Source: JANQLU01 sp964434955
GTDB taxonomy: Bacteria; Planctomycetota; Planctomycetia; Pirellulales; Pirellulaceae
Direction: 5' to 3'
DNA: 64,000 nt
Assembly (NCBI GenBank): GCA_964434955.1
Contig: CAYSXI010000008.1
Coordinates: forward strand, 1-64,000
In this document: in pieces, positions 43,302-52,313 of the stretch
How the letters are laid out: each line of letters opens with the position of its first letter
Numbering within the stretch: position 1 is the first letter of the stretch
The notes under the pieces: generated by a model
The model's database searches: none
Told to the model about the DNA's origin: nothing
What the model saw: only the letters and a program-made list of their open reading frames with translations
Made by a program: the position numbers and the translations under genes

Positions 43302-44366
43302 TTATTTGGCCATGGCCTTGGTTGCGTTGTTCAGAATCTGCTCAAGGTCCTTGCCCGCAAGTGCCGCCCTCACGATCGCCTCGATATTCAAACTGGACTT
43401 TTGAAACAACTGCTTGCAGATACGATCATTGGCGACAACCTTTCCCTCGGCGTCGATCAGGCAATACGTGGGCAAATTCGACACTCCAAACAGCTCGCAA
43501 GCAATGCTGTCGGGGCCGCCGCTCCAAGCCTCCAGGTCCAGCTTTCGATACTCTAGAAACTGGGGATCGATTTCCTTTTTCTTGTTCTGACAAACGCCTA
43601 GAAAAACGATCTCGGCCGACTCCTTGGCTAGTTTCTTTCTTAAAGCAACGACCGATTCAAGCTCCAAAGAGCTAAGTTCTCGTTCGGTGCCCCAAAAGTA
43701 AACCAACGCGAACTTTCCATCTAAATTCTTGTTGGTAATTTTCGTTTGGTTTTCGCCAAAGACCGGAAGCTCGAAATTGGGAAAACGCTCACCGATCTGA
43801 ACCTCTCTCCTGGCCCGGATCAGAATTTCTCCAAAGTCGATGTCGTCTTCGTTCGCGATTTCGACTTGGGTTGAAACGTCAAATTCATAAATCTGACGCC
43901 CATACTTTTTTGTCCGTTTTCCTTCGAGCGAATAGGTGCCCAAAGGGACGCCTCGTCGTTCAAACTTGCCTGCGGCATTCACATCGACGTTGAACTCTTT
44001 CCGGCCAGCCAGGATTCGTTGGCGTTCGGCCATCCATTTTTTGCCGGAATCGCTTTGACGGAAGGATTCGAACCAAGCCTTTCTTTGTTCTCGTGACATA
44101 CTGAGCAACGCAGCGGGCGCTGGAATCGACGGCAAATCAACTTTTTGAATCAGCCGCAGGTTGAATTCCTCAAGTTTCAATGGAAGCGCGGTGCTTCGCT
44201 CGTTGACAATCGTGCCGCGGATATTTGCCTGAGCCTTCTCCTGAGCCTTCTCCTGAGCCTTCTCTTGGGCCTTCTCTTGGGCCGATGAACACGAGGCTGC
44301 CATCAAGCCGATGAACAGCACGACTGGCAGAACGCGAAGCAGAACGAATGGTTGTCGGACTTTCAT
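43302..44366 (-). CDS. TlpA-like lipoprotein lacking the CxxC active site
   Basis: 354 residues. A signal peptide ends LMAASC, a weak lipobox, then four QEKA repeats act as a spacer. The C-terminal 170 residues have a thioredoxin/AhpC-like fold: NFELPVFG, VYFWGTERE at about 222-230, and the cis-proline region VSNLPTYCLID. In TlpA the position after the tryptophan is WCxxC; here it is WGTERELSS, so no redox disulfide can form. GTG at 44396 overlaps the upstream HEAT gene by GTGA, but ATG 44366 begins the signal peptide. It may bind rather than reduce its partners. Confidence 0.82.
   Translation of the reverse strand: MKVRQPFVLLRVLPVVLFIGLMAASCSSAQEKAQEKAQEKAQEKAQANIRGTIVNERSTALPLKLEEFNLRLIQKVDLPSIPAPAALLSMSREQRKAWFESFRQSDSGKKWMAERQRILAGRKEFNVDVNAAGKFERRGVPLGTYSLEGKRTKKYGRQIYEFDVSTQVEIANEDDIDFGEILIRARREVQIGERFPNFELPVFGENQTKITNKNLDGKFALVYFWGTERELSSLELESVVALRKKLAKESAEIVFLGVCQNKKKEIDPQFLEYRKLDLEAWSGGPDSIACELFGVSNLPTYCLIDAEGKVVANDRICKQLFQKSSLNIEAIVRAALAGKDLEQILNNATKAMAK
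44232..44279 (-). repeat. 12-bp tandem repeats encoding QEKA
   Basis: Four 12-bp units at the N terminus of the lipoprotein, immediately after the lipobox cysteine. In frame, so copy number can vary safely. Confidence 0.85.
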
Positions 44367-44392
44367 TGGTGGAACCTGGCCTGTGAATACGG

Positions 44393-45412
44393 TCACTCGT
44401 CTCCGAGTGCTTTCTGGGCGGCGTCTCGCACCGTCGCATACCTGTGCTTCAACAGCGGTTTGATGGCTGCCTGAACTCGTTCATCGTCTTTGTCGATCAA
44501 CACAAGTGCTTCCATAAGCGGGATCAACTTGCCCGCAATGGCTTTCTCGTTTTTGTGATGTTTCTCGAGCGTTTTGATGATGTGTGGGATGGCTTCCTTG
44601 GCTGCGGGGCCCAGTTTTCCGGCGGTTGTTGCCGCGTGGATATCTCGGAAACTTTCCGTTGAAGATATTTGTCGAATGATCTCCGGCAACACGCGGCTGG
44701 CCACGGGTGTCGTCGCTTTCTGACCGCCAATGCTGTGGATGGTGTTGATGCTCATGGAAATGTGCATGTAGTCGCGTGTCCCGATGTTTTCACGCAACGG
44801 CTGAAGCGCCTTCGATGCATCTTTTCCGCAGCTTGCAAGAAGCATCATGCTTTTGAATTTCTTGCTGGGGTTTTTGGACTCCAGGTCTTCAATGGCTTCA
44901 TCAATCAGTTTTTCGTAGCGAAATTCCTTGTCGGAAAAAAATCGCATTCGAAAGTCGAGACGATTTTCACCTTCAATTTTCAAAAACAAATCCTTATTGG
45001 TAGGCTCCGTCGTTTCATAGGCCACCGCTTCAAACATTTTGTCCTTGCCCGTTTCTCGAACCATCAATGATCCATCAAACGATTTCATTTCAGGAAAGTT
45101 CTTTGGAGCTTGAATCTTCAAGGGACCGACCATGAATCTCCGCTGGCCGTTCGTGTTGTAAATCGGGTAGTGCAAGTTACCGACGACGAAGCCCTCGTCC
45201 ATTTTGACGAACTGAAACCTCCCAATGACAATCTTGTTCGCGCGGACGAACTCGGCAACGGTTGCCATGTCGTCAAATTGAAACTGGAGTCCTGATGCAT
45301 CCTGTTTGGTTTCCGCTTCATCTTGCGCGCCGGCAAACGGGCTGTTGAACGAGATGGCGAACGCAAAAGCCAGAATGAAAAAACAGTTTTTGCACGGCTT
45401 GTTGGAAAGCAT
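44393..45412 (-). CDS. Secreted HEAT-repeat-like protein
   Basis: 339 residues with a signal peptide (FFILAFAFAISFNSPFAGA). The first half is beta-rich and unassigned (GRFQFVKMDEGFVVGNLHYP); the second half (about residues 185-339) contains HEAT-type paired helices (KLGPAAKEAIPHIIKTLEKH, RYATVRDAAQKALGDE). Coupled to the downstream lipoprotein by the GTGA overlap if that gene starts at 44396, so the two probably act together outside the cytoplasm. Function unknown. Confidence 0.78.
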   Translation of the reverse strand: MLSNKPCKNCFFILAFAFAISFNSPFAGAQDEAETKQDASGLQFQFDDMATVAEFVRANKIVIGRFQFVKMDEGFVVGNLHYPIYNTNGQRRFMVGPLKIQAPKNFPEMKSFDGSLMVRETGKDKMFEAVAYETTEPTNKDLFLKIEGENRLDFRMRFFSDKEFRYEKLIDEAIEDLESKNPSKKFKSMMLLASCGKDASKALQPLRENIGTRDYMHISMSINTIHSIGGQKATTPVASRVLPEIIRQISSTESFRDIHAATTAGKLGPAAKEAIPHIIKTLEKHHKNEKAIAGKLIPLMEALVLIDKDDERVQAAIKPLLKHRYATVRDAAQKALGDE

Positions 45413-45583
45413 GTAAGTTCCTGGGTTGAAGAAAGCGCGCGTGTTAACAAGTCGGAGTTTAGTTTACCCGGGCCGAAGCTCGAGGACAAAATGGAATCGC
45501 AAGAAAGGCAAAAACTCGAGTCAACCGTCGTTGGCTTCGACATCTTTGCTGGAATGTGTCGCGCCGGACTGCAGGGCCGATTG

Positions 45584-45985
45584 CTAAGATCGTCGATCGA
45601 GCACCCGACTCGCTCGGCGGCGCACATTTTCATTCGACCCATGCTGAGCCGCTAGTTGCAAAGCCGTAACCGCGCGGGAAGACAGCGACTCGTAAAGCCC
45701 AAGCATCGTCGCCGCCCAATACGCTTGATCGGAGCGGTCCGGTTTTTGATGCGAACGATTCAGCCAGTCGACCCATTCATCGATTTGAGCATTGGGTGGT
45801 TGTTGAATTCCTTCGAGAGCACTATTGATCCACTCATTGGCTTCGTCTGATTCGCGGCCGACAAACTCGACGAGCAGGCTGGCCATTTCGCTCGGATCGT
45901 CCAAAAGTGCAATGCGTTGAAAAACATCAGCACGATCTGGGCCGGTTGCAGCACCCAACTCGGCACGGGTTTCGTCGAGATTCAT
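45584..45985 (-). CDS. Small HEAT-like hypothetical protein
   Basis: 133 residues, helix-rich, no signal peptide, acidic. The pattern of alanine and leucine (VTALQLAAQHGSNENVRRRASRVLDRRS) suggests one or two HEAT-type repeats. Followed by a series of small minus-strand genes. Not recognised; moderate confidence that it is real from its ATG, length and helical composition. Confidence 0.55.
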   Translation of the reverse strand: MNLDETRAELGAATGPDRADVFQRIALLDDPSEMASLLVEFVGRESDEANEWINSALEGIQQPPNAQIDEWVDWLNRSHQKPDRSDQAYWAATMLGLYESLSSRAVTALQLAAQHGSNENVRRRASRVLDRRS

Positions 45986-46033
45986 GGTTCGGAATTTTCT
46001 ACGTGTGGCGCGAATGAACGGGGCGCAAATCAG

Positions 46034-46327
46034 CTACGGGGATTTTTCCAGCTTGGATGCGAGTTGGGCCACGAGAGCTGGATCATCTTTTTCGACCAAA
46101 TGGTCGATCGTTTTTTCGGCGACTCCAAGTTTCTCCAGGTGTTGCCGCAGGTACTTCCATTGCTGCTGTCTTTTTTTACCTGTTGATAGATACAACTCGG
46201 TAGCGATTTCCTGGATTCGCTGAAGCGCGATCTGGTCGCGATTCTCGTAGTAGTTCTTGATGACGTTTTGTTGAAACTTGGATCGTTCCGCCACGTTGCG
46301 TTCCTGCGTTTTGACTTCGAATTTCAT
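46034..46327 (-). CDS. Small conserved hypothetical protein
   Basis: 97 residues, highly charged and helical (KYLRQHLEKLGVAEKTIDHLVEKDD). The first 20 residues carry NVAERSKFQQNVI. No known domain recognised. It lies 33 nt downstream of the NUDIX gene on the same strand, so the two are likely co-transcribed. Confidence 0.6.
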   Translation of the reverse strand: MKFEVKTQERNVAERSKFQQNVIKNYYENRDQIALQRIQEIATELYLSTGKKRQQQWKYLRQHLEKLGVAEKTIDHLVEKDDPALVAQLASKLEKSP

Positions 46328-46360
46328 TCATCCTGATGGGAATGTTCGGCCCTGTAAAGA

Positions 46361-46924
46361 TCATTCTGTGGCGATTCGAAGCGCCGCTTCGTAGATCGCA
46401 ATACAGGTCGGTGTATGGGTGATCTTTCCAGCTCGAACATCGGCGATCGCCTCGCGAAGTGGCATTCTCACCATTTCGATTTGTTCGGTTCCTTCGAGAT
46501 TTGTATCGACTCGAGTTAGACCTTTCGCGAAGTAAACTCGAGTTGGTGAAACGATTATGGTGGTAAAAGGATTTACGGAAAAAAGATACTCCCAAGTTTC
46601 GGCAACCAATCCCAACTCTTCCTCCAATTCTCGACGAGCCGTTTCGTCGGGATCTTCCCCCAGTTCGATTCCTCCACTGACGGCTTCGATGCTATGCTGC
46701 CCGATCCCGTAGTGAAACTCATCGGTGAGATAGACAAATGTTTCGCCGTCTTCCTGATCCATCGCAAGGACACAAACCCCCGGTTTCATCTCGACGACGA
46801 CATGTTGGCCGTCCTTTTGATCGGGACGAATGACCTGATCCAGCCTTACATCCACGAAAGCATCTTTGTAGGCCGTTGCCGTAGATTTGATTTTCCAAGG
46901 GCCGTAGGGCTTCCAGTTTTCCAT
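46361..46924 (-). CDS. NUDIX hydrolase
   Basis: 187 residues. The Nudix box GX5EX7REUXEEXGU is intact as GGIELGE, seven residues, RELEEELGL. It hydrolyses nucleoside-diphosphate-linked compounds; the N terminus (AYKDAFVDVRLDQVIRPD) and the loop after the box resemble ADP-ribose pyrophosphatase types, but substrate cannot be fixed. First of a small minus-strand cluster with a 97-residue helical protein downstream. Confidence 0.92.
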   Translation of the reverse strand: MENWKPYGPWKIKSTATAYKDAFVDVRLDQVIRPDQKDGQHVVVEMKPGVCVLAMDQEDGETFVYLTDEFHYGIGQHSIEAVSGGIELGEDPDETARRELEEELGLVAETWEYLFSVNPFTTIIVSPTRVYFAKGLTRVDTNLEGTEQIEMVRMPLREAIADVRAGKITHTPTCIAIYEAALRIATE

Positions 46925-47099
46925 TACTCAATTCCCCGCCAAAAAATTTCGCTGTGATCGGCGAAAATGCTAGGATTAACTTAGGCGAACGAACCATCGC
47001 GTTGAACCAACACTCCGCGCCGTTCGTCCGTTGATCGTCGTACTTTCGAGTCGCGTCTTCAATCATGCCTAATCAATTTCGATTGTGAAAGGATGAGTC

Positions 47100-47645
47100 A
47101 TGGCGAGCTGGATAACGGAAAGAGATTATCGACAAGCCAATGCTTCTGGAATGGGACTCGGTTTGAATGTCGCATTCATTCGGGAGATCAAAGAAGACAA
47201 CGTTGAGTTTCGCGAGTTACTTGGCCAGGTCGAACAAAAGTTTCGTGAACTGCCAGTCGAATCCGAGCGCGAAAATGACGTCTGGGAGCTTCACCAGATG
47301 CTCTCGCGATTGCGTGATGAGCTGGAAACCTATTTCGCGCTGGAAGAATTTTACGGCGGATTTCGTATCGGAAACTCGTCCGCAAGCCTCGGTCCCGTGT
47401 TAGACCAAGGCGATCTTGCCCGGCAAATTGAAAACCTCAAGCGCCAACACATCGATCTCTATTTGCAACTGGATCGCGTCGTTGAGTCATCTGCTCAAGT
47501 CGTCTACGGCGAATGCCAGCCGAACGAAGTCGATTCGTTGATACAACCATTCTCCAAGTTCATTGACGAACTCAAGGCTCATGAGAGTTACGAAATGGAT
47601 GTCATCATGCAACAGTGCAATCAAGACCTTGGCGCAGGGGATTAG
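47100..47645 (+). CDS. Helical-bundle protein, possibly hemerythrin-like
   Basis: 181 residues, almost all helical. Four helices carry scattered His and acidic residues: ELHQM, FALEEF, LKRQHIDLYLQ and LKAHESYEMD. That order resembles a hemerythrin-like metal bundle, but not every di-iron ligand is present (a tyrosine stands where one histidine is expected), so metal binding is uncertain. AAGGATGA precedes the ATG. Alone on the plus strand among minus-strand genes. Confidence 0.65.
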   Translation: MASWITERDYRQANASGMGLGLNVAFIREIKEDNVEFRELLGQVEQKFRELPVESERENDVWELHQMLSRLRDELETYFALEEFYGGFRIGNSSASLGPVLDQGDLARQIENLKRQHIDLYLQLDRVVESSAQVVYGECQPNEVDSLIQPFSKFIDELKAHESYEMDVIMQQCNQDLGAGD

Positions 47646-47729
47646 GTTAGGAAGACCCTTAGATTCATTGCCCAAATCCTCGGCTAAATCTAGCTGCGGG
47701 GCGAACATTTCGATGGCCGCCCCGCCAGT

Positions 47730-48065
47730 CTAAAATTCCAAATCCATTCGATTGACCGCCATGACAAGTTGTTGCCACTGGGTCATCACATCGGCCGTAT
47801 CAAACCACCCGGCTTCGGCCCGACCAAATCCGATTTCGCTGACGCAAACGGCCTCACCCAATCGCAGCAGCGCCTGGATCAAATCGGGTCGATCGATTTC
47901 GGACTCATCAAACCAGTCCACCTGATCCAGGTTGGCATTTTCTTCCAGGAACAAATGCACCGCCCAGAGTGCTGCCGCATCGGCATCGCGTGCCTGAACG
48001 ACTTGGCGACAATCGCCTGACAGAACATAGAACTTTTGAGACCGGCTCGTGCGAGATTCTTTCAT
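47730..48065 (-). CDS. Small conserved hypothetical protein
   Basis: 111 residues. Starts MKESRTSRSQKFYVLSGDCR with an AAAGGA box 8 nt upstream; the rest is helical with conserved tryptophans (ALWAVHLF, WFDESEI, MTQWQQL). No known domain recognised. Convergent with the hemerythrin-like gene. Confidence 0.6.
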   Translation of the reverse strand: MKESRTSRSQKFYVLSGDCRQVVQARDADAAALWAVHLFLEENANLDQVDWFDESEIDRPDLIQALLRLGEAVCVSEIGFGRAEAGWFDTADVMTQWQQLVMAVNRMDLEF

Positions 48066-48247
48066 TTTCGATTCCTTTCATTCAAACGACTGTTTCTTGG
48101 CTACTTTCTCTATCGCGGTAGCCCTGACACAACTGGTCAAACGGAAGAAAAAAATCAAAAAAGCGATAACTCCTCGAAAACTCGGGCATATCGAACCGTG
48201 TTAACTAGTTTGATAGCACCATGCTCGATTGGCGTGCGTGCTCGATG

Positions 48248-48295
48248 GGGGCGCCCGCGCTAATGACGCGAGCGCCAGGAAGGCGAGCGGGCATT
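48248..48295. repeat. Possible REP-like GC-rich element
   Basis: Reads GGGGGCGCCCGCGCTAATG then GCGAGCGCC and GGCGAGCGGGC, an imperfect inverted arrangement in the gap before the ABC permease end. Similar in style to the element at 9725-9760. Confidence 0.35.
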
Positions 48296-48326
48296 TCGAA
48301 TCAGCAACGAATCGGTTGCCACCAAT

Positions 48327-50894
48327 CTAGTAATCGGTGAGCGTAAACACGAGGCAGGAAAAGCCCAACATACAGATCAAGAAGATCAATCCGTTTTGGA
48401 ATGGTGCCCAAGGCTTATCCGGCTCCAAGGTCGTCGTCAGGTCAAGATTCAAATTCGACTGCGTTTCCTTGCCGCTGGAAAGGTGGCCGACAAGCTTGTA
48501 AAACTCGCCAGGCTTCGGGCAAATCGCGTAGATCCAACGGACGCCCCAAAAGTATGTTTTCTTGAACGAGCCTTTGATCGGTTTGATGTTTTTGACTCGA
48601 TTCAGTGAATCGGGCTCGTACCAGGATACCTGATCATTGTGTCGGCAAATGATGAGCTGATCATCTCCGTCGAAAGACGCACCGGTGATGGTGCCCTGAC
48701 CTCCAACTCCCGGCTTATACATACGCGAGTCGTTTTCACGATCCAACAACCAAACCTTTCCGTTTCGGTAGCAGACCGAAAGGAATCGCCCGTCAGAAGT
48801 TGCACTGGTCGAAAAGATTGCCGACTTCGTTTCGGGGTGGTAGAGCTTTTGTTGCGTGAGGGATTCGGCATCCATCGTAATGATCTGACCATTTCCGAAC
48901 GCAAGGAAGATCGTGTCATTCCGGTATTCAATCCAGGCAGAGACGGTCGAGCCGAACTCCACTTCGAGCCCTACTTTTCGATCCATCGAGTACTTGCCGT
49001 TATTGTCAGGCTTGAAAACAAAGACTGATCGCGAGGCATAAATCGCGATTTCATCGTTGGTCGGATTCAATGAAACGTATCGGAAATCACGAACGTCAAT
49101 ATTCTTGTCGGGACCGACTTCGACAAACAAAGGTTCTTTGTTTTCTTCCTTCTTGTCGTCGGCTGCATCCTGCGATGAATTGGATGAATTATCCTGCTTC
49201 TCACCTTTCGCCGCACCCGGCTTTTCCGCTTTTGATTTTTCGGGCCCCTCAGCTGGTTTCGCAGCATCGGACTTTTTGCCCTTCGGCTGGTTTGTTCCTC
49301 CGCCTGTTTCGACCTTGACGGGTCCGCCACGAGGATTGAATCCCATCGGTTCCGCAGCCGGCAAATCGAGTGGGTTTTGCGCCAGCAGCCAGAACGAGCC
49401 ACGCGCGTCGACCAATAAAGTTTCCTTGGAACCATTTGTCAGGAACGCGATTGGATAAGGAGGCAAGCCGCGAACCATGTGGGGGTCCAGCTCCTGATTT
49501 GACTTGGAACAGCGAAGCAGTGGACTTTGGTTCTGCATGTTTTGTGCGTCGCCAATTCCCGAGGCAAAGTTCAGCCAGACTTGGTATTCCTCGTTGTAGA
49601 CCGGGCTGCCAATTTGCGGCACAACGATTTTCGGAACCAGGGGAAACGCAAAGCCCAATGCAAATTCATTGCCGTTTCTGACGACATCCCCGGTAATTAA
49701 AGTCGGCTTCCAGGTTCGACTATCTTCATCCCAGTAGTTGGTAAGGCCATTTCGCGTTGTCTGAATGATCGCATCATCGGACGTTACGACACCCGTGTTG
49801 TTTTTGAGATAAAGAACTTTGTCGAATGATTTGTGGGTTTCGCCCACGCCAAAGCAAAAACCCCAAAAAGCGATGGTTCCGATGATCGCCACGATGGTGT
49901 TCCGGAAGAACATTCCCAAAAAGGCACTCACGGAGTAGTAGATCGCAAACACAAACACATAAAGCGGAATCGAAATCAACAGACTTCGGTCCCAGTAACC
50001 CAGGCGAAAACCAAAGATCAGCCAAAGTCCAATGAACAGGTATGTCGAAAGAAGTGCTGCGAAAGCACAAGCTCCGAAAAACTTCGAAATGTAGAGCGCC
50101 CAGCGATGAATCGGCTTACTCATTAACAACGTTAACGAACCCGGTTCAAACATGCTCGGCATGATCGGGGCCGTCACCAGAATCGAAATCAAAAGCCCGA
50201 TTGAGAGGACGAAAAACTCCAGCACCCAGGGCAGCCACGAAGCAATCTGCTCGTGCAGGAAGACTTTTCCGTTGGCGATGGTGAACCAGTCCCAAAACAG
50301 GTAACCGAATTGCAAGCTCGAATCACTTGGCGGCTTAATCTTTCCGTTGAAAGCTTGGGTAATCAGAAGTCGATTGAGTCGCTGCGTCTGTTCGGGCGAC
50401 AGCTTGTCCACGCCGTAGTCAATCAGGGATCGCGCTTCCGCATCAAACAATTTGTCTTTGTCAAAGACTTTGTCATCGTACAACTTCTCGTTTTCGATGA
50501 TCGTGTTGAGGCCTTCGGTAAATCGCTTGTAAAACTCCAGTCGGTTAAAGCCTTCTTTCTCGGGATCAAATTCGCCCGCATCATCGATTTTTTCTTTGTC
50601 GTATTCGTAATACTCTTTGGCTTCATCGCGAGCTTTTTCCGGCATCAGCTCCCAAATCCGTTTGAGGTCCTTACGCTTTTCGTTCTCGCGATTTTCAACC
50701 AGCAAAGAAATCGCTGCGTCCGGCATTTCGATATGGGACATCCAATACATTTTCCACGGCGCTTCTTCGATCGCTCGAAATGGTGCCAGCACCGCGAGAA
50801 AAACGGTTATCAAGACAAGCATGATGACCAGCACACGATTTGCGATCGCCGCACGAAACGAGTCTTTGATAATTGCCAAATAAGGTCGAAGCAT
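48327..50894 (-). CDS. ABC-2 type permease with large propeller-like insert
   Basis: 855 residues. One transmembrane helix near 19-41, a charged 170-residue soluble segment, then the ABC-2 permease helices (about 220-365, with GSLTLLMSKPIHRW typical of NatB/ABC-2 permeases). From about 370 there is a second soluble region: a lysine/proline/alanine linker near 515-590 and then repeated beta-strand segments (about 590-815) resembling a propeller, ending in one last transmembrane helix (FLICMLGFSCLVFTLTD). Far longer than a normal ABC-2 permease (about 250-400). Paired with the ATPase gene 51 nt upstream on the same strand. Substrate unknown. Confidence 0.85.
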   Translation of the reverse strand: MLRPYLAIIKDSFRAAIANRVLVIMLVLITVFLAVLAPFRAIEEAPWKMYWMSHIEMPDAAISLLVENRENEKRKDLKRIWELMPEKARDEAKEYYEYDKEKIDDAGEFDPEKEGFNRLEFYKRFTEGLNTIIENEKLYDDKVFDKDKLFDAEARSLIDYGVDKLSPEQTQRLNRLLITQAFNGKIKPPSDSSLQFGYLFWDWFTIANGKVFLHEQIASWLPWVLEFFVLSIGLLISILVTAPIMPSMFEPGSLTLLMSKPIHRWALYISKFFGACAFAALLSTYLFIGLWLIFGFRLGYWDRSLLISIPLYVFVFAIYYSVSAFLGMFFRNTIVAIIGTIAFWGFCFGVGETHKSFDKVLYLKNNTGVVTSDDAIIQTTRNGLTNYWDEDSRTWKPTLITGDVVRNGNEFALGFAFPLVPKIVVPQIGSPVYNEEYQVWLNFASGIGDAQNMQNQSPLLRCSKSNQELDPHMVRGLPPYPIAFLTNGSKETLLVDARGSFWLLAQNPLDLPAAEPMGFNPRGGPVKVETGGGTNQPKGKKSDAAKPAEGPEKSKAEKPGAAKGEKQDNSSNSSQDAADDKKEENKEPLFVEVGPDKNIDVRDFRYVSLNPTNDEIAIYASRSVFVFKPDNNGKYSMDRKVGLEVEFGSTVSAWIEYRNDTIFLAFGNGQIITMDAESLTQQKLYHPETKSAIFSTSATSDGRFLSVCYRNGKVWLLDRENDSRMYKPGVGGQGTITGASFDGDDQLIICRHNDQVSWYEPDSLNRVKNIKPIKGSFKKTYFWGVRWIYAICPKPGEFYKLVGHLSSGKETQSNLNLDLTTTLEPDKPWAPFQNGLIFLICMLGFSCLVFTLTDY

Positions 50895-50945
50895 GATCTT
50901 TTGTAGATAAATGGATGATGGTTGTTTTGAAGAATCGAAGCGCTG

Positions 50946-51941
50946 CTAGTTGGGCGAATTCGGCGATTCCAAAAGTTGCAGGAACGCGGATTCGAGCGAG
51001 ACTTGCTCTCGAGCCAGCCCAAGGATGCTCACCTGATTTTGCCGAAGTTGATCGATCCGCTTGTCGATCTCGTCCTGGCTTTGCAATTGAACGCTGACTT
51101 TGTGGTGATTTCCGTCTCCGGCGACGCGCTCATACTGGATCACTTCATGAGCCGGGAAAACTTGTTCGACCACCTGGCCGCCGCCAATGAGTTCGAACTC
51201 GACCCGCATGGAAGTTTTCTTCGACGGATCCGATTGCGATTTAACGAAAGCTCCGAGCTCGGAAACAGGACCGCTGTATTTGAGAACGCCCTGATCCAAG
51301 ATCGCGACGTGATCACAAATCAGTTCGACTTCCTGAAGAATGTGGCTGTTCAGAAATATCGTCACGCCTTGATCACTCAACTGGCTCAAAATCTGGCGAA
51401 CATCGGCGCGGGCTCTTGGATCCAGACCGTCGGTCGGTTCGTCCAGGATCAACAGTTGCGGCTCATGCAAAAGCGCCTGGGCCAAGCCAAGTCGCTGCCG
51501 CATCCCCTTGGAGTATTTGCTGACCTTGTCTTTGGCGCGGGCCGCCAACCCCACTCGCTCCAACAAATCGTCCTGTTTCTCTTTGATGATCTTGTTCGGA
51601 ACGTTGCTCAGGTTTCCGTACAACTCAAGCGCGTTGTACGCGTTGAGATGATTGGGCATTCGCAATTGCTCGGGAAGGTAGCCGATCTTTTTTCGACCTT
51701 CGCGGCTGCCGGCGGGAAACCCGAGCATCTCAGCATTGCCGGCCGACTTTTTGATGATCCCCATCAGGATCTTGAGCAGCGTGGTCTTGCCGGCACCATT
51801 GGGACCCAACAGCCCAAACGTCTGGCCTTTGCCCACTTCCAGCGAAATACCTTTTAGGGCTTCCAGTTCCTTGCGATAAAAAAGTCCGCCACGATAGGTT
51901 TTCCGCAGCGAATCGACTGTGATTGCTATTTCTTTTGACAT
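50946..51941 (-). CDS. ABC transporter ATP-binding protein
   Basis: 331 residues. Walker A GPNGAGKTT at 46-54, signature YSKGMRQR at 143-150 (variant of LSGGQ), Walker B LLILDEPTDG at 163-172, plus a C-terminal extension of about 100 residues after the ATPase core. It powers an ABC-2 exporter with the neighbouring permease. The N-terminal ATG 51941 is used; a TTG lies 18 nt further upstream. Confidence 0.95.
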   Translation of the reverse strand: MSKEIAITVDSLRKTYRGGLFYRKELEALKGISLEVGKGQTFGLLGPNGAGKTTLLKILMGIIKKSAGNAEMLGFPAGSREGRKKIGYLPEQLRMPNHLNAYNALELYGNLSNVPNKIIKEKQDDLLERVGLAARAKDKVSKYSKGMRQRLGLAQALLHEPQLLILDEPTDGLDPRARADVRQILSQLSDQGVTIFLNSHILQEVELICDHVAILDQGVLKYSGPVSELGAFVKSQSDPSKKTSMRVEFELIGGGQVVEQVFPAHEVIQYERVAGDGNHHKVSVQLQSQDEIDKRIDQLRQNQVSILGLAREQVSLESAFLQLLESPNSPN

Positions 51942-52313
51942 CTTTTGTTGGTGATCCAAGGATGAAGTTCGCGGTCGATTCCCAATCGCGATTTACCCGT
52001 TCGCGATGGCGCCCCATCGTGGCGCCCCATCGTGATTACTCGCCGCGAGGGCCGATTTATTGGTGATTGTTTTGGCTCGGCGAAGGCGAAACCTGCCCGC
52101 GGCTCGGCAATGGCAGTTGATGCTTTGAATTCGCCCCCGTCCCAATTCGTTCAGAACCCGATCGATCTGACCCCTGACCAAAAATGGACAAAGCACTAGT
52201 ATTGTACTAGTTTGACATCATATTTGTTTCGCGCAAAAGCTGCGAGCCGCGTTTTTTGGCCTGAACGACGCGCTGCGACCGACCGTTAGGCCAGTCTTTC
52301 GACGGACCGAATC
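51942..52313. other. 372-bp divergent gap with two direct 13-bp repeats
   Basis: Between the ABC ATPase and the SUFU gene. Contains two tandem copies of GGCGCCCCATCGT (52008-52020 and 52021-52033) and the inverted repeat at 52195-52211. No gene with a ribosome site seen. Confidence 0.5.
52195..52211. promoter_or_regulatory. Perfect 7-bp inverted repeat ACTAGTA/TACTAGT
   Basis: ACTAGTA (52195-52201) and TACTAGT (52205-52211) around a TTG spacer, followed by TTGACA (52212-52217), a perfect -35-like hexamer, about 100 nt before the SUFU start. Could be an operator. ACTAGTTTGA recurs at 48204-48213. Confidence 0.35.

Noticed and set aside
47690..47716. GC-rich hairpin between the hemerythrin-like and 111-residue genes as a bidirectional terminator
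   Set aside because: The stem is bulged and has no clear T tract on either strand.
50976..51857. Plus-strand 293-residue open frame opposite the ABC ATPase
   Set aside because: The minus strand encodes intact Walker A, signature and Walker B motifs; the plus frame has no domain.
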